22,604 bases of DNA from an uncultured Porphyromonadaceae bacterium (GCA_947176615.1 CAMWRO010000017.1:1-22604), one strand, 5' to 3'. Numbered from the stretch's first letter, positions 1 through 8,259 are shown. Notes: generated from the letters alone by a model not told the origin. A program made the numbers and translations.

Positions 1-35
1 ACTTTACTTTATTATATTACATCCTTCTTATTTTA

Positions 36-848
36 CTACATCGCGAAGGCGTTGAAACCGCCATCGACTACAGCGACTGTGCCGGTAACGAATGTAGATG
101 CCTCGGAAATGAGGTAGTGAATAGTTCCGCAGAGTTCTTCAGGCTTGCCGAAACGCTTGAAGGGTGTCTGACGGATGACATCGGCCCCGCGCTCGGTAAG
201 AGACCCGTCAGGATTGGTGAGAAGGGCGCGGTTCTGATTAGTGAGGAAAAATCCGGGTGCAATCGCATTGACACGGATGGCCGGAGTGAACTTGGTTGCG
301 ACTTCGTTGGCAAGGAACGCAGTGAAATTAGAAATACCGGCCTTGGCTGCGGCATAACCCAGAACTCGCGTCATGGGCCGGAATGCGGCCATTGATGAGA
401 AGTTGACAATGGAGCCTCGCCCGGCCTCGACCATCGGGCGCAGGAATATCTGAGTGGGTATTACTGTTCCGGTAAGGTTGACATTGAGCACTCGCTCGAA
501 ATCTTCGACCTTGATGTCAAAAATCGTTCCGGTCGGGGCGATTGTCGCACCGGGCATATTTCCTCCGGCTGCATTCAGAAGGGCATCGACGCGTCCGTAA
601 CGTGCAAGAACTTCGTCACAGTTGGCCTGCACGATTTCAGGGTTCATGACATCAGTGACGAGAAACATCGCGTCGCCACCCGCCTTGCGGATACGTTCAA
701 CGATTGCGTCACCCTCGTCACGGCGACGTCCCATGAGAACGACATGGGCACCCTCGGAAGCAAGATATTCACCTATACAGCTGCCGAGCACACCGGTTCC
801 TCCGGTTATTACGACAACTTGATCTTTTATCGAAAACAAAGTATTCAT
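36..848 (-). CDS. SDR-family oxidoreductase, probable D-mannonate oxidoreductase (fructuronate reductase)
   Basis: This 270-residue classical short-chain dehydrogenase most likely reduces D-fructuronate to D-mannonate with NAD(P)H in the cytoplasm. The sequence shows a Rossmann nucleotide-binding turn TGGTGVLG at residues 15-22, NAAG at 92-95, and the catalytic set N124, S152, Y165 and K169 with the usual SDR spacing. Length is normal for the family. The substrate is inferred from context: it lies 26 bases downstream of mannonate dehydratase and after KDPG aldolase, all on the same strand. It is unrelated in sequence type to the long-chain UxuB of E. coli, so it would be a non-orthologous replacement of that step. 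The fold could also serve another sugar acid, for example gluconate 5-dehydrogenase or KduD-like activity. No terminator hairpin is visible in the 35 bases after its stop, so the operon may continue leftward beyond the window. Confidence 0.85.
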   Translation of the reverse strand: MNTLFSIKDQVVVITGGTGVLGSCIGEYLASEGAHVVLMGRRRDEGDAIVERIRKAGGDAMFLVTDVMNPEIVQANCDEVLARYGRVDALLNAAGGNMPGATIAPTGTIFDIKVEDFERVLNVNLTGTVIPTQIFLRPMVEAGRGSIVNFSSMAAFRPMTRVLGYAAAKAGISNFTAFLANEVATKFTPAIRVNAIAPGFFLTNQNRALLTNPDGSLTERGADVIRQTPFKRFGKPEELCGTIHYLISEASTFVTGTVAVVDGGFNAFAM

Positions 849-874
849 GGAATAAGCAGCTCTTTAATTATAGA

Positions 875-2032
875 TTATATAGTTTTTAATGCGGCCATGA
901 TGCCCGACACCATTCCGAGGGCGAGCATACGTCCGTGGAAAGAATATCCGGCATTGTAGCCCATTTTCTCGTCGCCAAGCATGAGGGGGGCATGGTCAAC
1001 GCGCATGGGCTCACCGGGACGCTCACGCTCAAAAGTGGCGATGGCATCAATGAGGCGCGGGTCAAGGTGGGTTGATTCCTTGAAATCGCCATTGGGTAGC
1101 ACGTTACAGATGCGGGCATGCACAAAATGGGTGCGTGACGCATATTTGCGGGCCAATGCAGGGATATCGTTATGGGCACCGGCACTAAGAGACCCGGCAC
1201 AGAACGTCAGACCGTTGTGGGAATCCGGCACTGCATCAAGAAACGCCTCTATGTCGGCATCGCATGTAACGATTCGCGGGAGACCGAGGATGGGCATGGG
1301 AGGATCGTCGGGGTGAACACACATGTTAATGTCCCATTTGTTGCAGACCGGCATGATGCGACGAAGGAAGTAGACCATGTTTTCGCGCAGCTTGTCGGCA
1401 TCTATTCCTTTATATAGACCGAGAAGGTCACGGAACTTCTGAACGGGGTTCAGGTCATTTTCCGAAATGTTTCCGTTGACAAATCCCTGAGTCTTTACGA
1501 TAATATTGTCAACGAGACGGTTTTCCCCTTCGGGAGTCATGGTTTTCTTCAATTCCTCGACGCGGGCAAGTGTTTCGGCATCATAATCAGCCGCAGCGTT
1601 TTCGCGCTTGAGGATGTGGATGTCGAAATAGGCAAACTCGCCACGGTTGAAATATAGATTGGATGTCCCGTCGGGGTTAGGATATTCCAAATCGGTGCGC
1701 GCCCAGTCGAGAACCGGCATGAAGTTGTAGCAGACAGTTTTCACCCCGGCTTTTCCGAGATTTTCAAGCGACTCAATGTAGCGGTCGATAAGCTCGTCGC
1801 GGTCAGGACCACCATACTTGATCGATTCGGAAACGGGGAGACTTTCGACCACGCTCCAACGCAGACCGGCCGTTTCGATGAAATTTTTCATCTTCAGCAC
1901 TTCGTCGAGCGACCATACTTCCCCGTTGGGAATATGGTGCAGGGCTGTAACGATGCCCTCTACGCCAATCTGACGGAGCATCGATAGGGTTATTTTATCG
2001 TTGGGACCAAACCAACGCCACGTTTTTTCCAT
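875..2032 (-). CDS. uxuA: Mannonate dehydratase
   Basis: The 385-residue enzyme dehydrates D-mannonate to 2-keto-3-deoxygluconate, a cytoplasmic step of hexuronate breakdown. The sequence matches UxuA throughout: MEKTWRWFGP at the start, MCVHPDDPP around residues 237-245, FCAGSLSAGAHND at 277-289, and VHARI and RVDHAP near the C-terminus. By family analogy the divalent metal ligands would be H240, C278, H305 and D346, and all are present. Length agrees with the E. coli protein (about 394). The open frame extends 49 codons further upstream to 2179, but that part lies inside the aldolase gene and is not UxuA-like, so the ATG at 2030-2032 is chosen. It begins five bases after the KDPG aldolase stop, which implies tight cotranscription. 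Confidence 0.95.
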   Translation of the reverse strand: MEKTWRWFGPNDKITLSMLRQIGVEGIVTALHHIPNGEVWSLDEVLKMKNFIETAGLRWSVVESLPVSESIKYGGPDRDELIDRYIESLENLGKAGVKTVCYNFMPVLDWARTDLEYPNPDGTSNLYFNRGEFAYFDIHILKRENAAADYDAETLARVEELKKTMTPEGENRLVDNIIVKTQGFVNGNISENDLNPVQKFRDLLGLYKGIDADKLRENMVYFLRRIMPVCNKWDINMCVHPDDPPMPILGLPRIVTCDADIEAFLDAVPDSHNGLTFCAGSLSAGAHNDIPALARKYASRTHFVHARICNVLPNGDFKESTHLDPRLIDAIATFERERPGEPMRVDHAPLMLGDEKMGYNAGYSFHGRMLALGMVSGIMAALKTI

Positions 2033-2037
2033 AGCTA

Positions 2038-2709
2038 TTATTGTTTGCGGGCTTCTGCGACATAAGAAAGAGCTTCGCGGCACTTGTCGGTAACATACTG
2101 CCAGTCGCCGGCGGCAACGCGGTCTTTGGGAAACAGTTTCGAGCCCATGCCGACACAGAATACTCCGGCCGAGAACCACGACTGAATGTTTTCACGGGTA
2201 GGCTCGACACCGCCGGTCACCATAAGTTTCGACCAAGGCATGGGAGCCATCAGACCTTTGACAAATTTCGGGCCGAGGACATCGCCGGGGAACACCTTGC
2301 AAAGATCGCAGCCGGTTTCCTGAGCGGCACCGATTTCACTGACTGTCCCGCAACCGGGGGTATAGGGGACACACCGGCGATTGCACACTTTGGAGACCTC
2401 AGGGTTAAAGAGCGGGCCGACAACGAAACATGCGCCGAGCTGTATAAACAGAGCCGCCGTGGCAGGATCGACCACAGAGCCGACACCGATAGCCATGTCG
2501 GGACACTCGACAGCGGCATATTTCACAACCGATTCAAAAACCTCGTGGGCAAAGTCGCCACGGTTAGTGAACTCAAACGCGCGCACGCCACCATCGTAGC
2601 AAGCCTTTACGACCTGCTTGGCCACTTCCGGATCTTTGTGATAAAAAACAGGTACCATGCCGGTGGAGCCCATGCGCTCCAAAACGGCAATTTTATCAAA
2701 TTTTGCCAT
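2038..2709 (-). CDS. eda: 2-keto-3-deoxy-6-phosphogluconate (KDPG) aldolase
   Basis: This 223-residue class I aldolase splits KDPG into pyruvate and glyceraldehyde 3-phosphate, the last step of the hexuronate pathway. Key residues are visible: E46 and R50 in GVRAFEFTNRGD, and the Schiff-base lysine K138 in CKVFPGD. They correspond to E45, R49 and K133 of E. coli Eda. A phosphate-binding stretch VTGGVEPT follows near residues 164-171. It is the first of three hexuronate genes here and sits 75 bases downstream of the sugar symporter, with no recognisable promoter in that gap. The KDG kinase that would make its substrate is not in the window. The N-terminus (MAKFDKIAVLERM) is typical of the Bacteroidetes branch. 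Confidence 0.95.
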   Translation of the reverse strand: MAKFDKIAVLERMGSTGMVPVFYHKDPEVAKQVVKACYDGGVRAFEFTNRGDFAHEVFESVVKYAAVECPDMAIGVGSVVDPATAALFIQLGACFVVGPLFNPEVSKVCNRRCVPYTPGCGTVSEIGAAQETGCDLCKVFPGDVLGPKFVKGLMAPMPWSKLMVTGGVEPTRENIQSWFSAGVFCVGMGSKLFPKDRVAAGDWQYVTDKCREALSYVAEARKQ

Positions 2710-2784
2710 TAGTTACTATAGATTTGAAAACGTGATAAATAGTAAGGAGAGAGGAGAAATGAGGTTTTATTACAATAACTGCAA

Positions 2785-4269
2785 TCAGGCTTTTTTATTG
2801 CGGTTGCGCCAAAGATTAGTCATGTCTTCAAGAGTCTTGCCCTTGGTTTCGGGGACGAGAGCCGCTACAAACCATGCGGCGAGAACGCAGATGATGCCAT
2901 AGAGGGCGTAGACAAAGACGTGGCCGAAACGGTCGCCAAGATCACCGGCACTCATGTTGTACATGGGGACAAATGTCGACGATACGATGAAGTTGAAAAT
3001 CCACTGGAAAGCGACGGCGATAGCCACAGCCGAGCTGCGGATGGTGTTGGGGAAAATCTCGGAAATAAGCACCCAGCAGATGGGACCCCAAGAGAACATG
3101 AACGAAGCGGAGTAGACCATGATTGACACAACAGGCACAATGGGCGCAACGGTGACGATATTGGAAACGGCTACGCCAAACGCGCCGACTGCCATGCCGA
3201 TAGATCCCCAGATGAGAAGGGGTTTGCGGCCGATTTTTTCAACAGTAAACACAGCGACGAGCGTAAAGGCGATATTGACAATGCCCATAATCACAGTCTG
3301 AACCATCGGGTTGCCCATGTTCATCGACTCGAAAATGCGCGGAGCATAGTAGAGAACGGCATTGATGCCGACAGCCTGCTGGAACACCGAAAGCATGACG
3401 CCGACAAAGATGACCATGATACCGAAAGAGAAAAGTTTCTCGCTCTTTTCAGCCGCTGTCGATTTAATCTGGTTGAGGATTTCGCGGGCCTTGTCATAGC
3501 CGTTGATGTGGGACAAAACACTCATCGCCGCATCGTCACGACCGGTCAGCACAAGATAACGCGGCGACTCGGGCACGAAGAACACAAGGATAGTGAACAA
3601 TCCGGCGACAAAAGCCTCGGAACCAAACATGTAACGCCAGCCGGTGGAGATGGTCCACGGGTCAGACGATGAATGAACCTGATACACCGCCTCGCCGATT
3701 TTTTCAATCACAGGCTGGGTGTGTTCGCCGAGAATGAGGAAGTTGACAAAGTAAACGACAAGCTGGCCGAAGATAATGGCAAACTGGTTCCACGACACGA
3801 GTGTGCCGCGAATGTTAGAGGGGGAAACCTCGGCAATATACATCGGGCAGATGGCCGAGGCGAGACCAACGCCGATACCGCCGATGACACGGTAGATGTT
3901 GAACGCAATCAGAAGGCTGAATGAGGGTTTGCCATACTCATAGAAGGCAAATTCGGGATAGTAGGAACCGAGCGCCGACAGGAAAAAGAACACTCCGGCA
4001 ATCATAAGTGATTTTTTGCGGCCAAAGAACGACGCACAGAATCCTGACAGCGCACTGCCTATGATACAGCCGAGCAGCGCGCTCGACGAGGTGATACCGT
4101 GAATTGTATCGGTATATGTAAAATCTTTAGCTCCGAGGAAGAATGCCTGTAGTCCTTTTTCGGCTCCCGAGATAACAGCGGTATCATAACCGAAAAGAAG
4201 GCCGCCGAGCACTGCGACCAAGACTATCGAAAAGAGGTAGAGGCGACTACCGTTTTTAGGATATTCCAT
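2785..4269 (-). CDS. xylE: MFS sugar:proton symporter, probable D-xylose transporter
   Basis: The 494-residue inner-membrane transporter belongs to the sugar-porter group of the major facilitator superfamily, which has twelve predicted helices. Family signatures are clear: GGLLFGYDTAVISG in helix 1, FFGRKK in the loop after helix 2, VPESPRYL in the central loop, QQAVGINAVLYYAP in helix 7, and VPETKGKTLE at the C-terminal end. The xylose assignment rests on its place directly downstream of xylose isomerase and xylulokinase, an arrangement known in Bacteroides, and on its XylE-like character. Other hexoses or pentoses cannot be excluded by sequence alone. A 115-base gap carrying a stable hairpin separates it from xylA, so its expression may be set below that of the enzyme. 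Confidence 0.9.
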   Translation of the reverse strand: MEYPKNGSRLYLFSIVLVAVLGGLLFGYDTAVISGAEKGLQAFFLGAKDFTYTDTIHGITSSSALLGCIIGSALSGFCASFFGRKKSLMIAGVFFFLSALGSYYPEFAFYEYGKPSFSLLIAFNIYRVIGGIGVGLASAICPMYIAEVSPSNIRGTLVSWNQFAIIFGQLVVYFVNFLILGEHTQPVIEKIGEAVYQVHSSSDPWTISTGWRYMFGSEAFVAGLFTILVFFVPESPRYLVLTGRDDAAMSVLSHINGYDKAREILNQIKSTAAEKSEKLFSFGIMVIFVGVMLSVFQQAVGINAVLYYAPRIFESMNMGNPMVQTVIMGIVNIAFTLVAVFTVEKIGRKPLLIWGSIGMAVGAFGVAVSNIVTVAPIVPVVSIMVYSASFMFSWGPICWVLISEIFPNTIRSSAVAIAVAFQWIFNFIVSSTFVPMYNMSAGDLGDRFGHVFVYALYGIICVLAAWFVAALVPETKGKTLEDMTNLWRNRNKKA

Positions 4270-4325
4270 GATAAATATTAGGGAAGATAAGAAGAATGTG
4301 ACAAGTGTCTTAAAAATACGGGGAA

Positions 4326-4357
4326 AGGTGGCAACAGACGCCCGCCTGCTGCCACCT
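4326..4357 (-). terminator. Intercistronic hairpin between xylA and the xylose transporter gene
   Basis: On the minus strand the RNA would form AGGTGGCAGCAG paired with CTGTTGCCACCT, a 12-bp stem with one G-U pair and an 8-base loop GCGGGCGT. A short T-rich run (TATTTTT) follows about eight bases later. The transporter gene lies 56 bases downstream and has no visible promoter of its own. The element is therefore best read as a partial terminator or a 3'-end stabiliser of xylA mRNA rather than a full stop. Confidence 0.7.
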
Positions 4358-4384
4358 GAATAGTTTTATAGGGTAAAAGTCAGA

Positions 4385-5701
4385 TTAGCAATACATTGCA
4401 ACGATTGCCTCGTAGAGCTCCTGCTTTCCTGAAGTCACCTTGGGTTCACCCTGAGTCTTGGCATAGGCAACAACATCTTCAAGAGTAAGCTGGCCATCTT
4501 CAAACTTCTTGCCTTCGCCTCCGTCAAACGAAGCGTAACGCTCGCGGAGCATTTCGTTATAGGGCGATTCGGTCAGAATGGCGGCAGCACATTCGAGAGC
4601 GCGGGCCATAGCATCCATACCGGCGATGTGGGCGATGAAGATATCCTCGGGGTCAGTAGAGTTGCGACGGGTCTTGGCATCGAAGTTGGTACCGCCGTTT
4701 CCGAGACCGCCGTTGCGGATAATCTGCATCATGGCCTGAGTGAGTTCAAAGTTGTCGATGGGGAACTGGTCGGTATCCCAGCCGTTCTGATAGTCACCGC
4801 GGTTAGCGTCGATAGAACCGAGCATTCCGTTGTCGACAGCGACAGCGAGTTCGTGTTCAAAAGTGTGACCGGCGAGAGTTGCGTGGTTAACCTCGATGTT
4901 CACCTTGAAGTCCTTGTCAAGGCCATGAGCTTTCAAGAAACCGACAACAGTCTCGGTGTCAACGTCATACTGATGCTTAGAGGGTTCCATGGGCTTCGGT
5001 TCGATAAGGAATGTGCCGGTGAAACCTTTGGCGCGGGCATAGTCGCGGGCCATGCGGAGCATGGTTGCGAGATGCTCTTTTTCACGCTTCTGGTCAGTGT
5101 TCAGAAGGCTCATGTAACCTTCGCGGCCACCCCAGAACACATAGTTGGAACCGCCGAGGGCGATGGTTGCGTCGATAGCGTTCTTGATCTGCACGGCAGC
5201 GCGGGCAACAACATCAAAGTCGGGGTTGGTAGCGGCACCGTTCATATAGCGGCCGTTGCCGAATACGTTGGCAGTACCCCACAGGTTCTTGATGCCGGTC
5301 TTGTCCATGAGTTCTTTGAGATAAGCGGTAATCTCCTGCATGCGCTTTTCGTAGTCAGCGATGTCGGTAAGGTCACCGATAAGGTCGGTGTCATGGAAGC
5401 AGAAATATTCGATACCCAGTTTCTGCATGATTTCAAAACCGGCGTCGGCACGCTGCTTGGCTGCGGTCATTGCGTCGGGAGCCTCGTTCCAAGGGAACTT
5501 CTTTGTGCCTGTGCCAAACTGGTCACCGCCTTCAGCGCAAAGAGTGTGCCACCATGCCATGGCAAACTTGAGCCATTCCTTCATCGGCTTGCCGAGAACG
5601 ATTTTTTCAGCGTCATAGTAGCGGTAAGCCATAGGATTCTTGCTGTCCTTGCCTTCAAATTTGATTTTTCCTATCGTGGGAAAATATTCTTTAACTGCCA
5701 T
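4385..5701 (-). CDS. xylA: Xylose isomerase
   Basis: The 438-residue cytoplasmic enzyme interconverts D-xylose and D-xylulose. It is the long (class II) type common in Bacteroidetes. Active-site residues are all present: H103 and D106 in FCFHDTDL, E234 and K236 in FLIEPKPMEP, and the metal-binding EVNHATLAGHTFEHEL segment further on. The line-up with Thermotoga isomerase (H101, D104, E232, K234) is nearly exact. The start MAVKEYFPTI is the usual one for the group. It follows xylB by 35 bases on the same strand. The opposite strand is open over almost the whole gene, an effect of codon composition rather than a second gene. Confidence 0.97.
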   Translation of the reverse strand: MAVKEYFPTIGKIKFEGKDSKNPMAYRYYDAEKIVLGKPMKEWLKFAMAWWHTLCAEGGDQFGTGTKKFPWNEAPDAMTAAKQRADAGFEIMQKLGIEYFCFHDTDLIGDLTDIADYEKRMQEITAYLKELMDKTGIKNLWGTANVFGNGRYMNGAATNPDFDVVARAAVQIKNAIDATIALGGSNYVFWGGREGYMSLLNTDQKREKEHLATMLRMARDYARAKGFTGTFLIEPKPMEPSKHQYDVDTETVVGFLKAHGLDKDFKVNIEVNHATLAGHTFEHELAVAVDNGMLGSIDANRGDYQNGWDTDQFPIDNFELTQAMMQIIRNGGLGNGGTNFDAKTRRNSTDPEDIFIAHIAGMDAMARALECAAAILTESPYNEMLRERYASFDGGEGKKFEDGQLTLEDVVAYAKTQGEPKVTSGKQELYEAIVAMYC

Positions 5702-5736
5702 AATTAATTGAGTTTTAATAATTAGTTTTTATTTTC

Positions 5737-7230
5737 TTATTTGTTGTTTATAATTTGTTCAAGTCGTTGTTTCCACAGCGCATAGGCATCGCGGTAGGCA
5801 CCTTCGTCGGCGACAACAGGCTCGATAATCTCGATTTTCTCAAGCGAGGCAAATGCCTCGTTGTTGTCGCGATAGATTCCGGCACCCATTCCGGCACCCT
5901 TGGCCGCACCAACCGAGCCGTCGGTATTGTAAAGCTCGATTGTCGCCCCGCTGACTCCGGCAAGTGTGTTGCGGAACAACGGACTGAGAAACATGTTGGC
6001 GTGTCCGGCGCGGATTTTGCGGATATCCATTCCGAGAGCCTGCATGATTTCCATGCAATACATGAATGAGAACACGATTCCCTCCTGTGCCGCACGGATT
6101 ATGTGGCTTTTGTTGTGGGTCAGGAAATTCACACCGTGAATCGAGCAGCCGACTTCGCGGTTCTGAAGCACGCGCTCGGCCCCGTTGCCAAATGGGATTA
6201 CCGACACTCCGGCACAACCGATAGGCGCCTGTGCGGCCACGTCGTTCATTTCGGCGTAAGAGATTCCCTCGGGAGCGACCGTGCGCTTGATCCACGAGTT
6301 CAGGATGCCCGTGCCGTTGATGCAGGCAAGGATACCAAGACGGGGATTTTCGGCGGTATGGTTGACGTGGGCAAATGTGTTGACACGCGAAAGCTTGTCA
6401 TAGCTGACCTCGCCGTTGACGCCATAGACAACGCCCGACGTTCCGGCGGTCGATGCGATTTCGCCCGGGTTGAACACGTTGAGCGACAATGCGTTGTTGG
6501 GCTGGTCGCCCGCACGGTAAGAGACCGGTGTACCCTCGGCAAGACCGAGCTCGGCGGCGACGGCTGCTGTCACGCGGCCCTGAATGGAGAATGTCGGCAC
6601 GATTTCGGGAATGACATCCTCGGAAAATCCGAAATATTCCAGCAGGAAGCCGGCCACACGGTTCTCCTTGAAATCCCAGAACATTCCCTCGGAGAGACCC
6701 GACTCGGTGGTGCAGATACGGTCGGTCAGACGCATGGCGATGTAATCGCCGGGAAGCATTATCTTGTAGATTTTCTCAAAGGTCTCAGGCTCGTTCTCCT
6801 TGACCCAAGCGAGCTTGGCGGCAGTGAAATTGCCGGGAGAGTTGAGCAGGTGACTGAGACATTTTTCATCACCGATTGCGTCAAAAGCCTTTTCGCCGTA
6901 GGGAACCGCACGGGAATCACACCAGATGATGGCGGGACGCAATGCGTTATGATTCTTGTCGACAAGCACGAGGCCGTGCATCTGGTAAGAAATTCCGATG
7001 GCCTTGATGTCGGCTGAATCAATCCCCGACTCGGCAAGCACCGATGCTGTTACATTTTTCAAGCAGTCCCACCATTGCTCGGGACGCTGCTCGGCCCACC
7101 CGGGTTTAACCGAGATTATCTCAGCCTCAGTCTTGGGGTAGAAGTCCGACGAAACCGTCTTGCCGGTTTCGGCATCCACAAGGCTCGCTTTTACCGACGA
7201 GCTGCCTATGTCATATCCTAATAAATACAT
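5737..7230 (-). CDS. xylB: Xylulokinase
   Basis: This 497-residue FGGY-family kinase phosphorylates D-xylulose to xylulose 5-phosphate, which enters the pentose phosphate pathway. The N-terminal phosphate loop GYDIGSSSVKA is at residues 5-15, and the xylulokinase-specific YQMHGLVLVD is at 82-91. The likely catalytic base is D242 in YRAGDQPNNA, followed by the TAGTSGVVYG turn at 261-270. Length matches the family. The gene sits between the regulator (45 bases upstream) and xylA (35 bases downstream), forming a xylR-xylB-xylA-transporter run like the one known in Bacteroides thetaiotaomicron. Confidence 0.95.
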   Translation of the reverse strand: MYLLGYDIGSSSVKASLVDAETGKTVSSDFYPKTEAEIISVKPGWAEQRPEQWWDCLKNVTASVLAESGIDSADIKAIGISYQMHGLVLVDKNHNALRPAIIWCDSRAVPYGEKAFDAIGDEKCLSHLLNSPGNFTAAKLAWVKENEPETFEKIYKIMLPGDYIAMRLTDRICTTESGLSEGMFWDFKENRVAGFLLEYFGFSEDVIPEIVPTFSIQGRVTAAVAAELGLAEGTPVSYRAGDQPNNALSLNVFNPGEIASTAGTSGVVYGVNGEVSYDKLSRVNTFAHVNHTAENPRLGILACINGTGILNSWIKRTVAPEGISYAEMNDVAAQAPIGCAGVSVIPFGNGAERVLQNREVGCSIHGVNFLTHNKSHIIRAAQEGIVFSFMYCMEIMQALGMDIRKIRAGHANMFLSPLFRNTLAGVSGATIELYNTDGSVGAAKGAGMGAGIYRDNNEAFASLEKIEIIEPVVADEGAYRDAYALWKQRLEQIINNK

Positions 7231-7259
7231 CTTTATATATTGGTTAATAAAAGCGTGAA

Positions 7260-7273
7260 ATAATCGTGATTAT
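7260..7273. repeat. 14-bp inverted repeat in the xylR-xylB gap
   Basis: ATAATC-GT-GATTAT has perfect 6-bp arms and a two-base centre. It begins two bases past the xylR stop codon and lies about 30 bases before the xylB start. It could be an operator or a small RNA hairpin, but short AT-rich palindromes also occur by chance. Confidence 0.4.
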
Positions 7274-7275
7274 GC

Positions 7276-7998
7276 TTAGCGTATATTGTTGTACAGTTTC
7301 CGGTCAAATTTGTAGAACCGTGCTGCCCGGTGAGCGACACCTTTCTGCCGCTCGTCGAGCGGGACGACATAGGGCATCTGGGCGATTTTCTTGTGAAAGT
7401 TTCTCACATCGAGCGGCTTGCCGTAGAGCGACTCGTGCAACGCGCGCAACTGCGACGCCGTGAACTTCTTGGGAAGAAGGTCAAAAAGCAGCTCGCGGTT
7501 ATTCTCCGTCTCCCTGACTATGGCCACCATCGCGTCGGCCACAATCTGATTGTGGTCAAATGCAAGCTCGCCGACACTGCCCACCGGCACCCACACTGCC
7601 GAGAACGATTCGACCGCCCTCTCAAGCACCTTGTCGAGCTTTACGAGCGCAAAATAGGCTATGGTGACAATGCGCTCCACATGAGCCTTCTGCGCCCGCG
7701 CAAGCCACAAAACGTCGCGCGGATTCTTCGTGCGGTTATTTGAACCGTAAGCCTTGAACTGCGTCAGTCCTATTCCGTCAAGGCCCGTCAACTCGGTCAG
7801 CACACGCGATGCCGCATCGTCAAGGTCCTCGTCACGGTAAATAAGACTGCCGGGGAGTTTCATGTCGTGGTATTCCATGCCATCCTCGCTACCGGTACGC
7901 TTGACCAGCAAGACCTTCAGCTCTGCGCCGTCAAATCCGATTACAGCGCAGTCTATTGAGATATGATTGTTGGCCAATGGTGCCGGTGAGGTATTCAT
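7276..7998 (-). CDS. xylR: Nudix-domain transcriptional regulator, probable xylose-responsive XylR
   Basis: The 240-residue protein combines an N-terminal Nudix-like domain (about residues 10-150) with a C-terminal winged helix (about 172-235, FDLLPKKFTASQLRALHESL). This is the NrtR/AraR-like layout used by Bacteroidetes as sugar-responsive DNA-binding proteins. The Nudix box (residues 50-73) keeps G50, E57, R65 and E69. It has an extra residue in the first segment and V and L where two catalytic glutamates are normally found, so it is probably a ligand sensor without hydrolase activity. Its position directly upstream of xylB-xylA supports regulation of xylose use. The ATG at 7996-7998 is used; an in-frame GTG at 8005-8007 would add three residues. 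A good promoter and an inverted repeat lie just upstream, suggesting autoregulation. Confidence 0.88.
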   Translation of the reverse strand: MNTSPAPLANNHISIDCAVIGFDGAELKVLLVKRTGSEDGMEYHDMKLPGSLIYRDEDLDDAASRVLTELTGLDGIGLTQFKAYGSNNRTKNPRDVLWLARAQKAHVERIVTIAYFALVKLDKVLERAVESFSAVWVPVGSVGELAFDHNQIVADAMVAIVRETENNRELLFDLLPKKFTASQLRALHESLYGKPLDVRNFHKKIAQMPYVVPLDERQKGVAHRAARFYKFDRKLYNNIR

Positions 7999-8028
7999 GT
8001 CAGTCACTTAAGGGTAAGTTTTATGCTG

Positions 8029-8061
8029 CAAATATACAAATGTTTTATCCATCCGTGCAAA
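8029..8061 (-). promoter_or_regulatory. Bacteroidetes-type promoter for the xylR-xylBA-transporter operon
   Basis: On the minus strand TTTG (8058-8061) is followed after 21 bases by TATATTTG (8029-8036), an exact match to the TAnnTTTG -7 element of the Bacteroidetes primary sigma factor. Transcription would start near 8022, giving a short leader of about 25 bases before xylR. No equally good promoter was found in the gaps before xylB, xylA or the downstream genes, so this may drive the whole cluster. Confidence 0.75.
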
Positions 8062-8084
8062 TAAAAAATATGTTATAAAACATT
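8039..8084. promoter_or_regulatory. Candidate XylR operator: 10-bp inverted repeat spanning the promoter
   Basis: AATGTTTTAT (8039-8048) and ATAAAACATT (8075-8084) are perfect inverted copies separated by 26 bases. One arm lies inside the promoter spacer and the other just upstream of the -33 element. The upstream arm also joins a tighter repeat, ATGTT-ATAA-AACAT, at 8070-8083. The placement suits repression by a dimeric regulator, but the regulator's motif is not known to me, so binding is an inference. Confidence 0.45.
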
Positions 8085-8114
8085 ATATCTGACGTTTTTA
8101 GTTTTCATACTATC

Positions 8115-8259
8115 TACAATAAGACTGACCGCGTTGTTGTAATTGTTACAATAAGAAACGGCCTGCCCGAGACTCCCCTACTCTAACCATCCCTAAATCC
8201 CTTATTCCATAACATTTTCCGATACATGAACGAGACCGTAACCCGCTACCCTTATTGTA
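8115..8259. repeat. Three copies of the 9-mer TACAATAAG
   Basis: TACAATAAG occurs at 8115-8123 and 8147-8155, and its reverse complement CTTATTGTA occurs at 8251-8259. The middle copy is part of a 6-bp inverted repeat, TTGTAA-TTG-TTACAA, at 8137-8151. All lie in non-coding DNA upstream of the xylR promoter. Confidence 0.5.

Noticed and set aside
4628..5707. 359-codon open frame on the plus strand opposite xylA
   Set aside because: It is the exact antisense of a highly conserved enzyme, has no recognisable domain, and reflects the codon composition of xylA; the translated sequence is low-complexity in valine, glycine and histidine.
6103..7017. 304-codon plus-strand frame opposite xylB
   Set aside because: Antisense shadow of a conserved kinase; no motif and no upstream signals.
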